NCBI GenBank assembly: GCA_051530055.1
Contig: CM121341.1
Location: 15,810,001-15,874,000 of the forward strand
From: Neoechinorhynchus agilis
Taxonomy: Eukaryota > Acanthocephala
DNA: 64,000 bases
Direction of reading: 5' to 3'
Below, piece by piece: positions 44,503 to 56,677 of this stretch (position 1 is its first letter; every line of letters starts with the position of its first letter). The notes under the pieces are model-generated. The model had not been told where the DNA came from. It searched no databases and worked only from the letters and a program-made list of their open reading frames with translations. Made by a program: the position numbers and the translations under genes.

Positions 44503-45889
44503 ATGTTTTCAAAAGTATTAAAATCTTGCGATTCGGATATTTTTGAACAAATGAATTGCGAGAGGTTCATCGCCGAGGGAGGATTCGGAAAGGTGTACAT
44601 TGTTAGTTTCAAAAATGATACCAACAAACGAATGTATGCTCTAAAATTGATGAGAATATCACAGTTGATGGCATGTCCTTTATTTGTCGAAGGTGTAAAG
44701 ACTGAGCGGTATGTTTTGGAGATGCTTATTCAATATCCGTCAATCGTTACCATGCGATATGCATTCCGAACGGATAGATATTTGGCAATAATGACAGGTA
44801 TGTTAACTTCTACGGTTAGTCCAATTAAAATCCTCATATTCTTCAGATTTTCTCAAATTCCATGATCTCCGAAACCGAATGTATGATACTTCGGAGCTTT
44901 CTGAAAAGGATACATCGATTTGTGCTGCGGAAATAGCTTATGCGCTCGGAATTCTTCATGAGGTATAACTAAATATTTATGAATTGAGCTTATGTTGATT
45001 AAAATTCAGAATCGTATAATACATCGGGACATAAAATTATCTAATATATTGATTGACGACAACGGGCATTTGGTTTTGGTTGATTTTGGATTAGCTCGCA
45101 TTTTCGAGTCTGATGAGGAGCCGACAGCATAAACCCGAAACTTCATTTCATGAACTACGGTGATGTCTCCAAGATAAAATCTATACTTGTTTTTCTTCTC
45201 TAAAATGAAGTTTCGCGGAATACTCCATTTGCGGAACTGTGGACTATTGGGCCCCTGAGGTTTTCGTGAATCCGCTGAGTGGTTACTCTTACGCTATTGA
45301 TTGGTGGGCTCTTGGAATCATTTGTTTTGAATTGTTAACAGACCAGGCATTGTTTGGCCCGACTGGAGTTACCGAGGAAACGAAGAAAATGAACATAATT
45401 GCTGGCAAAATAGACTATCCGGATCATATTTCCCAGAATGCCAGAGACTTTATAAATAAGCTTTTAATTCCTGATCCTAGTGAACGATTGGGATCCAGAG
45501 GAGGTCTTAAAGAACTCAAAGAACATCCGTTTCTTGCTTCGATTGATTGGATGAAGGTCGCAACAAGAACCAATGATCCAGTTAAGAAGTTCACGATTCC
45601 TTTGAGTTTTGAACCGGAGGTTTTGATCGAAGCAAGCGAAAGCTCATCCTTGCACTTTGATCTAAGTGACAATACAGAAAATATTGAGATGCTTTTTGAG
45701 GTATTTGTTTCTTGTAACGCTTCCTATCTCACAATACCGAATTTTAGAATTTCCACTATGCTCACCCATCAGAGGTGCAAGAAGCTAACGGCACTTTGTC
45801 AACTGCATGTCAAAGGTTCCTGCCAATACCTCCCAGTGTTTATTTTTGCGTACCCAATAAGGGACCGCACTTGAAATACTCCGTGTGGT
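44503..45889 (+). pseudogene. MSK/RSK-like kinase, N-terminal domain only, unit 1
   Basis: Exons 44503-44797, 44847-44962, 45010-45159, 45211-45699 and 45747-45889. AGC-type kinase: glycine loop AEGGFGKVY, ALKLM lysine, [43 protein letters not shown], then the AGC tail MLFENFHYAHPS. An extra T at 45130 makes TAA in exon 3; removing one base restores frame into exon 4, so this is a frameshift shared with unit 2. Exon 5 (SVYFCVPNKGPHLKYSV) is cut at 45889 by the next unit's Penelope fragment, so the C-terminal kinase domain is missing. In MSK/RSK the C-terminal kinase activates the N-terminal one, so a free N-terminal domain would be regulated differently. Confidence 0.75.
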
Positions 45890-45890
45890 T

Positions 45891-46378
45891 ATATAGAAAT
45901 TCCTTACATAAATGATAGGTGGAATTCCAATATAGAAACATTGATCAAACAACTCGATATGAAGAAGGAATGCATTATGTATTCCAAAAGGGGACAAACA
46001 CTATATTGTTTGTTACAACCTAAAAGAGTGGACAATATAAACGAGTGCGTCTATAGGATCCCCTGCGTGGACTGTGATCAATCGTATGTAGGAAAAACGA
46101 ACAATATAAAGAGACGGCTCAACGAACATCGCAGAACTGTGTCCAGAAAAATGGATACAAGCTCTGCGATTGTACACCACGTGATTGAAAATGATTATCG
46201 GATCAATTTTGATGCCACTGACATTCTAGCAAAATGTAACAACCGTAGAGACAGAATAACGATGGAGGCCATTTTAATACAAACAACGCGTACATTTACG
46301 CACAATAAGGCGGATTACAAACTACACCTGCGCCTTCCACCTGATATACGTCTTAAAGGGCAAATGGTTGTAAAGTGA
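45891..46378 (+). mobile_element. Penelope-like GIY-YIG fragment, unit 2
   Basis: Copy of 38867-39354, fused to the truncated kinase of unit 1. GIY-YIG signature CDQSYVGKTNN intact. Confidence 0.88.
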
Positions 46379-46392
46379 CGTGTTTTAGATAT

Positions 46393-46420
46393 CTGAACAA
46401 GGCCCACTCTCAGGCCGAAA
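46393..46420 (+). ncRNA. Hammerhead-like hairpin after Penelope ORF, unit 2
   Basis: Same hairpin as at 39369-39396. Confidence 0.4.
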
Positions 46421-46823
46421 ATTAATTAAATTAATCTTTAATTCTTTAATTACGCCAAATATCAATTTAACAATGGCAAATATATATTCAAGTTTTCTTC
46501 GTATCGCACTCAAATAAGAGGCATACAGTAACGATGTTCTCTCTATTTTTTACAGAAGTGCGGTAAAAGATTGACGTAAAGGAAAAAATCCTAATAATAA
46601 TAATTTGTTTAGTGCGCGCAGTCTGAAAAATCTGCAATATTAAAGTCAAGGATTAAATTTATAGAAAGGGTATAGATAAATTATATCAATTTAATATTCT
46701 CGTTGAACCCTAAATTAAGCGCCACCCACTTATTATCAGCCACTTTTTTCACATCTATCGTTATGTGTAACCAATAAAGAGAATTTTTATTTCGTTTGAA
46801 GATTTTTGAAATTCAATCAATCT
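46421..46823. other. Spacer of tandem unit 2, nothing recognised
   Basis: Copy of 39397-39799. Confidence 0.4.
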
Positions 46824-47254
46824 TCATTTCTCGACAATTAACACACTCACCACCTCCCGCCGAATTCCAGCTTTTGTCCTTCCTCGACCGCCCGTTGTAC
46901 TGCTTGCGAGATATTTTGTCGAAGGAATACGCCTGCTCTTGAGTCTCCGGTTGCCTCTCTCAATTTCTTCGAGAGATCCTGGAGCAGAGAGAGTGCCGAG
47001 CTGCCGAGCGCTCCATACGTCTCTACCCCAAAGGGGACAAAATAGTGAGCCTCGATAAGTGAAGATATTTCCGTATTTTCCTCCCTTCCGCTGCACTGGC
47101 GGCACCACCGGCGATTTCGAGGGAGTAGGGGATGTTGCTGGCTGCGAGGGTATCCACACACGTGGCGTCCCTTAGAAGGCATTTGCCCTCCCGCCACGGG
47201 AAGACCGAAATTCCATCGGGCCTACGGATTGTAAATTTCATTTAGATTAATTTG
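46824..47254 (-). pseudogene. RPDG-type retroelement protein fragment, unit 2
   Basis: Copy of 39800-40230 with the same frameshift; one base differs near 47171 (GACGC to AACGC-type change on the coding strand). Confidence 0.65.
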
Positions 47255-47814
47255 GCCACCAGATGATGAGAGAAATATAATGCTCATCCGGTTATACAAA
47301 TGATAAACTTGTAGTCTTTTTTCTAAATTTGTTTTTGATACGTTTCATTAAACTGAACCCTCGTTCATCGTCACCCCTAGCGACTTGATTAATGCTACAA
47401 ATATCTAACATAAACGACAGTTCGGTCTTCATTCTTCAAAGTTTAGCTCACTATGTCGTGGAATGTATGACTATAACAATTTCAAACTTTTTCTGCAATC
47501 AAAAATGTGAAGTTGACATACTGATCACAGACTTGAGGTGGCATTTTCATAACACTTTGGTATAAACCATGGAAACTTTGTGATGATACGTTTATACTTT
47601 TCATAAAGTTGAACCCTCGTTCATAGTCAGCACAATGTCACCCCCATCACACATTTGATTAAACATTCTAAGCAGTGTTTCAATATTTTGCACAAATGAA
47701 CCTTATTTTAAAGCCAATGTCCAAGTCTTCTTTATGTTCTACAAGATGCACTCGAAACGTCATTCAGCTCAGTGAGTGTCCGGCGAAATTGTGTATTTTT
47801 AAGGTTTGCACAGC
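47255..47814. other. Unit 2 spacer, nothing recognised
   Basis: Copy of 40231-40790. Confidence 0.4.
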
Positions 47815-47818
47815 AGTA

Positions 47819-47984
47819 ATTAAGGATTGCGTCACATTCCGAGTGGATGTTTTCATTTGTCAATTGGAACCCATAGAATGCGCGAGTTTCAACCACTCAC
47901 GTCTTTCGCAAAATTCTCGATTTATTTGAGAGGCATGAAATTTTGGACACCTAAAGAGTTATTTCACCAATCCGTCTAAAAGCT
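47819..47984 (-). pseudogene. Partial R2 exon 3 copy, unit 2
   Basis: Copy of 40795-40960. Confidence 0.8.
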
Positions 47985-48249
47985 CAAAGTCGAATGTTTT
48001 AAAAGCTTACGTACGAAAAAAAGGAGCAAAATATTTGGCGTGGTTTGAAGAACAAAAACGTGCTGTAGAAACTGTGATTAACGTTTTGCGTTCACATAAT
48101 ACTAAAACTAATCTATGAACTTCGCATTTGCGAAGCTGACTCGCAAACTTAGTATCTAAAGATCTCAATGCGGGATGTTGACTTTGTTTAGTGCCTTTTC
48201 GCTCTCAATACAGTAAAAATGAGTATCATCTTCTATCATAGATTTAAGA

Positions 48250-49657
48250 TCAGAAGTCAGCGTCCAAGGAGAATTCATGTGATTTATCTCCGTGATTTAC
48301 GTTTGGAAGCAATACTCCAGCTTTCTGATACTCACCAACTCTTCTCTCGAAAAAATTAGTCTTGCCTTCAATCGATATATTTTCCATGAAATCAAATGGA
48401 TTTGTCGCATTGTAAATCTTCAAAGGCAGAACATAACATTTTTCAATTTTATCAAAAGTTCAGCAAACCTTTGGGCATCCCAGATCAATCAATAATCGGT
48501 CAGCTACGAAGTCAATATATTGACACATTAGACCAGCGTTCATTCCAATCAAACTATTGGGAATCGCTTCCTTCATAAATTCGTGTTCCACTTCCACAGC
48601 GGTAGTGATTATTTCCTTCATTCGTTCTTGGCTAGGCTTGTATTTTAGATGTCTGAATAGAAGTACCGCAAACTCAACATGCAAACTCTCGTCTCGGCTG
48701 ATAAGTTCATTGCTAAATGTTAGCCCGGGCATTAAACCCCTTTTCTTCATCCAGAATATCGCCGCAAATGACCCGCAAAAGAACACACCTTCAACTGTGG
48801 CAAAAGCTACCAACCGCTCCACAAATGGCAAAGTTTGATCTTTGATGTATCTGATAGCCCATTCCGCCTTTTTGCCTACGGTTTTCATCGTCGAAACTGC
48901 ATTGAAAAGGCGATCCCGCTCATCGACTTCCTTTACGTAGGTATCAATCAAAAGACTGTACATTTCTGAGTGGATGTTTTCAATTGCTAATTGGAACCCA
49001 TAGAATGCGCGAGCTTCTGCCACTTTCACATCTTTCGCAAAATTCTCGATCTATTTGAGAGGCATGAAATTTTGGTCAATAAAGAGTTATTTCACCAATC
49101 CGTCTAAAAGCTCAAAATCGCACCATTCAAAAGCTAGCTCACTGAAAAAAGACCAAACTGCTACAAAGCGCATTCTAAAGAACGACTTTTGCAATGGTAA
49201 AATCGAAGAATTGAGTATTTCCAAAATTTGATCCGGACAAAAAACACTCTATTGCGCTAGTAAAAAGAAGCGGATTCGTATCTGATCTTGAGCGCAATAC
49301 CAGGACGACGGGCAAAATATACTGACCAGATTTTCCATTACGATTCCATCAGACGCTGCAAAGAAAGCAAGGACGAATTTCAGGAAATGCTGTTCATCCG
49401 TTTTTAGTTGATTCCAATGAGTGAGATCTTTACTGAGATCCACTTCGGAAACCGTCCAAAACGATGCGACAGCCTGTTTGTACATCGTCCAGATTTCATC
49501 GAATTCAATCGGGAAAAGGACAAATCGTTTCTCACGTTCAACCAATAAAATCTCTTCTTTGTCATGATCAAGACTCGCATACTAAGAAAAGATGAATGAA
49601 GAAATGGACATTGTTTCAATGTACCTGAACAGAAGTAAAAGTTCCGTTAGAAGTCAT
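48250..49657 (-). CDS. RRM2: Ribonucleotide reductase small subunit R2, unit 2
   Basis: Exons 49657-49625, 49581-49327, 49050-48469 and 48417-48250, giving the same 345-residue protein as unit 1. All metal ligands, the radical Tyr in ENIHSEMY and the FSLDADF tail are present. I see no coding difference between the two copies, which points to a very recent duplication, gene conversion, or one locus assembled twice. If real, R2 dosage is doubled. Confidence 0.9.
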
Positions 49658-50266
49658 CTAAAGCGTTGAGAAAAGGTATAAAAAGTTGAACGATACTTGA
49701 ACAACGAATGGCTGGCTACGATTTTACAAAAAAACACTAATGGAATTCATTTGATGTGTAAAATGAGTCGTCAAAGTTTGCCGAGATGTCGACGAGTGAC
49801 CGACGATGTTTCAGATTCGTGGATGAAGTAGTTGGAATGAAAGTTTTTCTCCGTAAACTGAGTGAGAACTAACAAGTAGAGAGCTGTTTCAGCATTTCAG
49901 CACAAAAAACGTGCCTACGAGAACTGCTAAGACGGTTGATGGTGTTTTAAAGATATGCCAGTGGACTTTTTAGCGGTTATCGATCGGCACGTGAGTCGGA
50001 TCCGGTGATGAAAGCGTAGAAGTCTTCCTAAACCTGTTGACTGCCAATCAATCTAAAACACGGAACGGGTAATTGTATACTATTGGAAAAAGGATCAGAA
50101 TTATTATGATTTTCGCTTTATCAGTCAAATGTCACCTGAAAGTTTCAAACGTTTCATACAATAACGCTTAAAAACCGCCAAACCAATAAGTTTAAATCAG
50201 AAATGTGTTTGGAGGGCTTTTATTATTAGAAAATTTATGAGTCAATGGCATTCCGCAACTAGTTTT
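49658..50266. other. Divergent promoter region between R2 and the small gene, unit 2
   Basis: Copy of 42634-43242. Confidence 0.4.
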
Positions 50267-50307
50267 TTTCGAATTGTGCAGAATAAGGCATATGCATTCT
50301 TATTGTG

Positions 50308-50860
50308 ATGCTGAACACAAAGTGCAAGAATTCAAAAAGTATCAATAAATCATCTCGTTCTGAATACTTTCAGATTGTGATAAATGTATCATTCAAAGAA
50401 AATAAAATCGATTTACTCGTTCCAAATGAAACAGGATTGATAATTGTAGGAACTCATAATAATTATAGCGCTGAAAGTGTGCCCAAGATGCTCGTGAAAA
50501 AGTTTCTTTTTGTGAGTTCTAAACGATTCCGTTGAAATTTGAACTTTCGTCAATTTCTGACTTACCAGAGTGAAAAATGTTTCCCAGGAAAATAAATTCT
50601 GAACCACAAATTAATTTAATGGAGTCGACGATTTTCCGAGTCATCGAATTGCATCTATCTTTCGTTTTCTGACGATGGAAAGGAATGTGATAGCAGCGCT
50701 GGTCTTGCAGTGCTTTCCCTGGGACTTTTCTGGAATTTTCTCGACCAAACAAAGTCAAGGTATCGACTTTGGATTTGTTTTCCAATTAAATATCGTTAAG
50801 AATCGAATAAGGTTGCTCTCTACCAATTGTAATGCTTCATGGTTATATTTCAAAATTTGA
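50308..50860 (+). CDS. Unidentified small gene, unit 2
   Basis: Copy of the unit 1 gene, same open blocks and splice-like sites. Family unknown. Confidence 0.4.
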
Positions 50861-51522
50861 ATTGTGCTAATTTTGAAAAGTGGCTTATAATGGTTTCTGT
50901 TGTACAAAAAGGCCTCTCAGCCACGCAAATATTCGAAAATTATAGTACATGTTTTGTAATGTTCACTTGATTTTTATGCCTAAAATAGCTAATCCATTAG
51001 ACAAAATGAATGTTAGTAAAATTTTCTCTTTCTAATCGTCATCCTAATTTGTATAATGTCAACACACAGCAGTTGATTGTCCATTTGTAATCCCACTTTA
51101 ACTTTATTCAAAATTAGTTTACAAATTATTGGTTCTATAGAAACGTTATTTTTTCAATTGGATTATTGCATTTTTTCGCATTATGACCAAAATCGCCGAA
51201 GACGACGATCGTAGAGTTCACTCCTTGGTAGGGGCGAAGAACGTTGATTTATCAGTGCTTTTGAATTTTAAAGCGTACTGTGAACTTGTCGAAAAAAATT
51301 TAGTTCCACCGTCCACGTAACTTTAGACATCTATTATTTCAAATAATCAAAAATTTATTCGATTCTCATAGTATTTTCGAAAACACTACCAAAGAATTTT
51401 CCAAAAATATTTTTCGTCAACAGAAAATCACATTTGTTTCTTAATCACTACATCTCGTGCGCTGAAGATGACATCTTCTATAAACCGACAAACGCTTTTG
51501 GCATTTACTAAATTCGTTTCAG

Positions 51523-54012
51523 ATGTTTTCAAAAGTATTAAAATCTTGCGATTCGGATATTTTTGAACAAATGAATTGCGAGAGGTTCATCGCCGAGGGA
51601 GGATTCGGAAAGGTGTACATTGTTAGTTTCAAAAATGATACCAACAAACGAATGTATGCTCTAAAATTGATGAGAATATCACAGTTGATGGCATGTCCTT
51701 TATTTGTCGAAGGTGTAAAGATCCAGCGTATGTTTTGGAGATGTTATTCAATATCCGTCAATCGTTACCATGCGATATGCATTCCGAACGGATAGATATT
51801 TGGCAATAATGACAGGTATGTTAACTTCTACGGTTAGTCCAATTAAAATCCTCATATTCTTCAGATTTTCTCAAATTCCATGATTCCGGAAACCGAAATG
51901 TATGATACTTCGGAGCTTTCTGAAAAAGGATACATCGATTTGTGTTGCGAAATAGCTTATGCGCTCGAATATGAGGTATAACTAAATATTTATGAATTGA
52001 GCTTATGTTGATTAAAATTCAGAATCGTATAATACATCGGGACATAAAATTATCTAATATATTGATTGACGACAACGGGCATTTGGTTTTGGTTGATTAG
52101 CTCGCATTTTCGAGTCTGATGAGGAGCCGACAGCATAAACCCGAAACTTCATTTCATGAACTACGGTGATGTCTCCAAGATAAAATCTATACTTGTTTTT
52201 CTTCTCTAAAATGAAGTTTCGCGGAATACTCCATTTGCGGAACTGTGGACTATTGGGCCCCTGAGGTTTTCGTGAATCCGCTGAGTGGTTACTCTTACGC
52301 TATTGATTGGTGGGCTCTTGGAATCATTTGTTTTGAATTGTTAACAGACCAGGCATTGTTTGGCCCGACTGGAGTTACCGAGGAAACGAAGAAAATGAAC
52401 ATAATTGCTGGCAAAATAGACTATCCGGATCATATTTCCCAGAATGCCAGAGACTTTATAAATAAGCTTTTAATTCCTGATCCTAGTGAACGATTGGGAT
52501 CCAGAGGAGGTCTTAAAGAACTCAAAGAACATCCGTTTCTTGCTTCGATTGATTGGATGAAGGTCGCAACAAGAACCAATGATCCAGTTAAGAAGTTCAC
52601 GATTCCTTTGAGTTTTGAACCGGAGGTTTTGATCGAAGCAAGCGAAAGCTCATCCTTGCACTTTGATCTAAGTGACAATACAGAAAATATTGAGATGCTT
52701 TTTGAGGTATTTGTTTCTTGTAACGCTTCCTATCTCACAATACCGAATTTTAGAATTTCCACTATGCTCACCCATCAGAGGTGCAAGAAGCTAACGGCAC
52801 TTTGTCAACTGCATGTCAAAGGTTCCTGCCAATACCTCCCAGTGTTTATTTTTGCGTACCCAATAAGGGACCGCACTTGAAATACTCCGTGTGGTACAAT
52901 ACATCGAGGAAGGTTCCTACTTTGTGATAAGGGAATGCAAAGAAGGAAGCGACGAATTGGCCACGAGCTGCAAGTTTGTTAAAATTGTAAACCGAAATTT
53001 GTGGCAGGGTGAGTATACGGAACCGAAGATATGGAAAAGTCTTAAGACAAAGACCAAACACATAATTGATTTGGTGACAAAATACGAAATGAATGAATAT
53101 TTGTTCATGGTTCACGACTCATGGTTATCCGGTGGTCATTTTTTTGGCGGATTAAATCGACATACTAATTTCACGATGCAGAAAACGATATTGATAGTTA
53201 AGCAGCTAATCTCGATCCTTGCCTGGTTCCATCGAAACGGATATACTCACGGAAACTTTGTTCCGAGGAATATTGTATGGACTGGAAATCGAGTTGGAAG
53301 CATAAAGTTGAAAGATTTTTCTGCTAGTAGATATTTTGGATCAGCGAAAAAAGGATTTGTTTTAAGGGAAGAAACGGAATTTAGAGAAGCAATGGCAGCG
53401 GATCAACGACGCCTTGGAGTTATTATTTTCGTTTTATTTACAGGCCAGGTTCCGGAATGCGTATTTCATACCAATAAGTGCGATTGTGACAAGACCGATA
53501 AGCTCTGTTCGTGGAAATTCCTGCCAACAAGGTTGATGTTTTCAAATGGATTGAGTTCGTTGAGTTTGGATTACGTATTAAGTGAATTTCACTGGTTTGG
53601 CGAGAACGACTGGGAAAATCATGAAGTTATTGGCACTATCGAGAAAAACGGAATAGTAAGAACAATGGAACGCATGGACCGAGTTATGGACCACTTGGAT
53701 CGACTTGCTACTGGAAAGACTCGTTTGAGTGCGTGCAATAGATCATTGATTCGATCAGTGGAAGGTAATTTCAAAACCACTTTTAGGGACTTTCAGCAAT
53801 CCTTTAAATGGGACAGTAATGCATTCTTTAAGCCATCATTGTTTGTGGACGATGCCCATTGGCGATGCGTATTGTTGGCTGGAAATAAGGAACTCAGAAG
53901 CCTATTTCGAAGTGTTAGAGTATCAAAACGAAAACTGGATCTGGTGGACAAAGAGAAATCTTCGCAGTTTGGCAAGCGGAAAAGATTGCTTTTTGTGAAG
54001 AATGCATGTTGA
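51523..54012 (+). pseudogene. MSK/RSK-like kinase with C-terminal pseudokinase domain, unit 2
   Basis: The N-terminal domain repeats unit 1 but carries extra damage: indels at about 51721-51750 shift exon 1, about 10 nt are lost near 51967, and 7 nt are lost at about 52097, deleting the DFG motif. From 52245 the domain is open again (VDYWAPEVF onward). The C-terminal domain (52889-54012, 373 codons) is reached after a frame change at 52889-52891. It keeps a glycine-loop remnant EEGSYFVIREC and the Lys in FVKIVNR, but HRD is HGN (YTHGNFVPRNIV) and DFG is DFS (KLKDFSASR), so it is predicted inactive. A polyadenylation signal AATAAA is at 54070. The C-terminal frame is long and intact, suggesting recent or present function of at least that part. 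Confidence 0.75.
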
Positions 54013-54127
54013 AACTTTTCTGATTCTAAATTTGCTTTAACGAATTCGAGTTTCTGTTAATCTGTAACAATAAAGATGTACATTCTCTTTTAAAGGTGCG
54101 GAGAACTTAAGTCATGCGATTCAGAAT

Positions 54128-55996
54128 TTGGGTTACCTACCCATAATCTCCCGCTACCCCAACAATAATCACACATTACAATCACCACCCCACCTCTTCC
54201 TCTCCTTAAGCTCTAACGAAATCACACAGATAAAAGATCTCAGCACCAATCACAAACCCTACCTGTTTGGTCCCTATGGACTGAGAACAAAAGTCGATTT
54301 TTATACTCCTGCGGCCATTAAGCTTTTTAATGAAACCTTATCATCTCTGATAAATGGTAATGGTATGGTTTCTATGGGGCATTTAATAGCATGGTATCGA
54401 TTGCTGCAAAAAATTACAAATTACTGTTAGGAGTAATCGTGCTGACCAAATGCAGCGAACTACCGTCCAAAGGAGATTCTCTGGGTTCTCAGTACTGGAT
54501 GGGGAAATTTTATAAAAAATTATATTGGGAGAGTATAGAAAAAGATAGATTAAATCTATCAATTTCAAGCCTTCTGAAAAAATTTCTGGGACATAATTTT
54601 AAAGAAAAAGAGAACTGACTGGAAAATGAAAGCAGCCTCTTGGATAGGGGAAATTTCATACACTAATGTAATAGAAAGGATTTTATTCCACTATATCTTG
54701 GGGGCCAAAAAAATGTTCCTTCGGGAATATAAATATAGAACAGGTACTCAAAAGTTGGAAGGGCAACTCCTCTTTGGCCATGAATAGAAAAGATGCCTCT
54801 CCCAAGGTAATGGATATGCTAGATGAACGAAATAAAGTTTTATTTTGGACCGAAATGGATAAGAATTTGTCCTTTTTTGAACTAATGAAATTTAACATAG
54901 TGAAGAAGGTGATAATTCCAAAAAATAAGAACAGAATAATGTCTCCAACGGAGGTGCGTTTTATCGCAATTCAAAACCCATTTATTTCTATTATGGAAAG
55001 GTGCTTATCGAAAAGAAAAAAGATCCCAAATATCTTTCATGGTTTTATAAAGGGCAAAAGCGTGAACACTTTATTGACAGAACTTCATAGATTGAACAGT
55101 ACTCACTCAAAGGTGCACAAAGAAGTAGTTCAATTAGATATTAGCAGAGCGTTTGATGCTATAGATAGAGGTTTTATATATGAAGCATGTCGCAACTTGA
55201 TGCTTCCGAGAAATTTATTGGAACAAATAAAATTTCTTATGGAATCTAAATCTTATTTTGTGGAGGTGGATCCCAGCTCTGAAATTTTTTACACTAAATA
55301 TGGAGTACCCCAGGGATCTCCCCTATCACCAACTCTGTTTTTGATTGGGATGATAAAAATCATGAAGGATCTCAAAAGGGAGCTGAAAGGTTTCAATTTT
55401 TTGGTATATGCAGACGATATCTTTATTTTTATTCATCATAAAATCAAAGAGCGTGTATGTAGAATGATTGAGTACGGAATTTGTAAAATTAATGAAGCAA
55501 TGAAAATGGCGAATCTAGCGACCAACAGAGCAAAGACAAACTTCATCCCAATAACGGACTCAAGCGCTGCGAGACTAAAACTTCTAAAAACGTTGCGCGA
55601 GGACAAAGGACTCGAATTCTGGGGATAAATTTTCCCGCTTCAAACAAATGTACAATTATAAACTCAGCACTTGGATCTATATACAAAAAGATAAGGATGG
55701 TCTGTAAAAGAATGAAGCATCGCGGGATCGAGAAATGTTTTCCAATTCAAATTTTGAAAACTATGGCTGCATCATCTTTCTGTTTTTTCGGCAGAGGAAG
55801 GCCACCGGATGTGAGACTTCACTTCGCAACCAACTTGATTAAACGGATAACTGCATTCTGCCGATTAGTGAATGAGAAAACAGCCATGGAAATAAACTCA
55901 TTCCTCAAACGTATTTTTATACAAAACATATGGAAGTACTCAATGGCCGAGAAAAAAGCACGAATACAAATAGAGCAAAGAAATTGTCACGTCTAA
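54128..55996 (+). pseudogene. Decayed reverse transcriptase of the same family as the 4.2-6.1 kb gene
   Basis: Three open blocks in different frames: 54128-54430 (N-terminal), 54774-55628 (RT core) and 55697-55996 (C-terminal). RT motifs include RFIAIQNPFISIMERCLSK, LDISRAFDAIDRG, GVPQGSPLSPTLF and LVYADDIFIF. The C-terminal block has CFFGRGRPPDVR, matching SRGRPPKQR in the central RT gene; spacing from the YADD box is comparable. No endonuclease domain is visible. Frameshifts and stops between blocks make it inactive. It begins about 110 bp after the kinase stop. Confidence 0.75.
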
Positions 55997-56677
55997 AGAT
56001 TGAAGAAACAAATTGGTTAAAAGAATGGATGAAAGACATGAAATAGAAGGATAGAAAAAGTTTGTTCATAAAAACCTGACACATTCCAAATCAATCGACA
56101 AAAATGGAGTCCGTATCTGAAAAGGTTTTTAGTTCTTTAATCTCTAACATGTGGCTGGATCTTGAGATCGATCATGAAGCTGATGGAGAGAGGGAAGAAC
56201 AAAAACAACTACCTAAAACATTTGCAACCGAAATTCGGATAAAAATTAGGATATATCGAGAAACATTCTGTACACGCCGTTATATAAAAAACAATCATGT
56301 ATGCGCGCGAACCCGTCAAGAACATGCATTATCGAACTTACCACAGGTACATAGGTTCAATTCTTGTTAAGTAACAAATAAACGTCTTATTATGAGGTAA
56401 ATTCCATTGAGACAATACAGGCGAAAAGTTCAATTCTTTAGCTTCAGTACCCAATTTTGTTCATTGAACTCACTGCATTTGTTAAATCTCATGTGGCTGA
56501 TGAGATCAATTTTTATCAAATACTTTCCAAATCGAACAAATCCTTTGACTTTCTATACAATTTACAAGATCCGGATTCTTTGATGCACCAGTTGCCATTG
56601 ATTCCCTTATTTTAATTAGTCTCGTTTCAAAGATGGAATGTTGGGCAATAGTTTAGCTGAACAAAGAACTTAATGGG
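55997..56677. other. Intergenic, degenerate repeat
   Basis: GGTACATAGGTTCAATTCTT at 56346 followed by AATAAACGTCTTATTA is a diverged end of repeat B. No gene otherwise. Confidence 0.35.

Larger units (their letters stand above)
38867..45890. repeat. Tandem unit 1 (7,024 bp)
   Basis: Every feature in this interval recurs 7,024 bp further on until small deletions in the second kinase copy. The unit runs from the Penelope sequence ATATAGAAATTCC to kinase sequence CCGTGTGGT. Contents: Penelope GIY-YIG (+), RPDG fragment (-), partial R2 exon, complete R2 (-), small gene (+), kinase N-terminal domain (+). Confidence 0.95.
45891..52895. repeat. Tandem unit 2
   Basis: Second copy of the 7,024-bp unit, slightly shorter (about 7,005 bp) because of small deletions in the kinase exons and near 50900-50975. 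Elsewhere only rare substitutions separate the copies. Confidence 0.95.
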
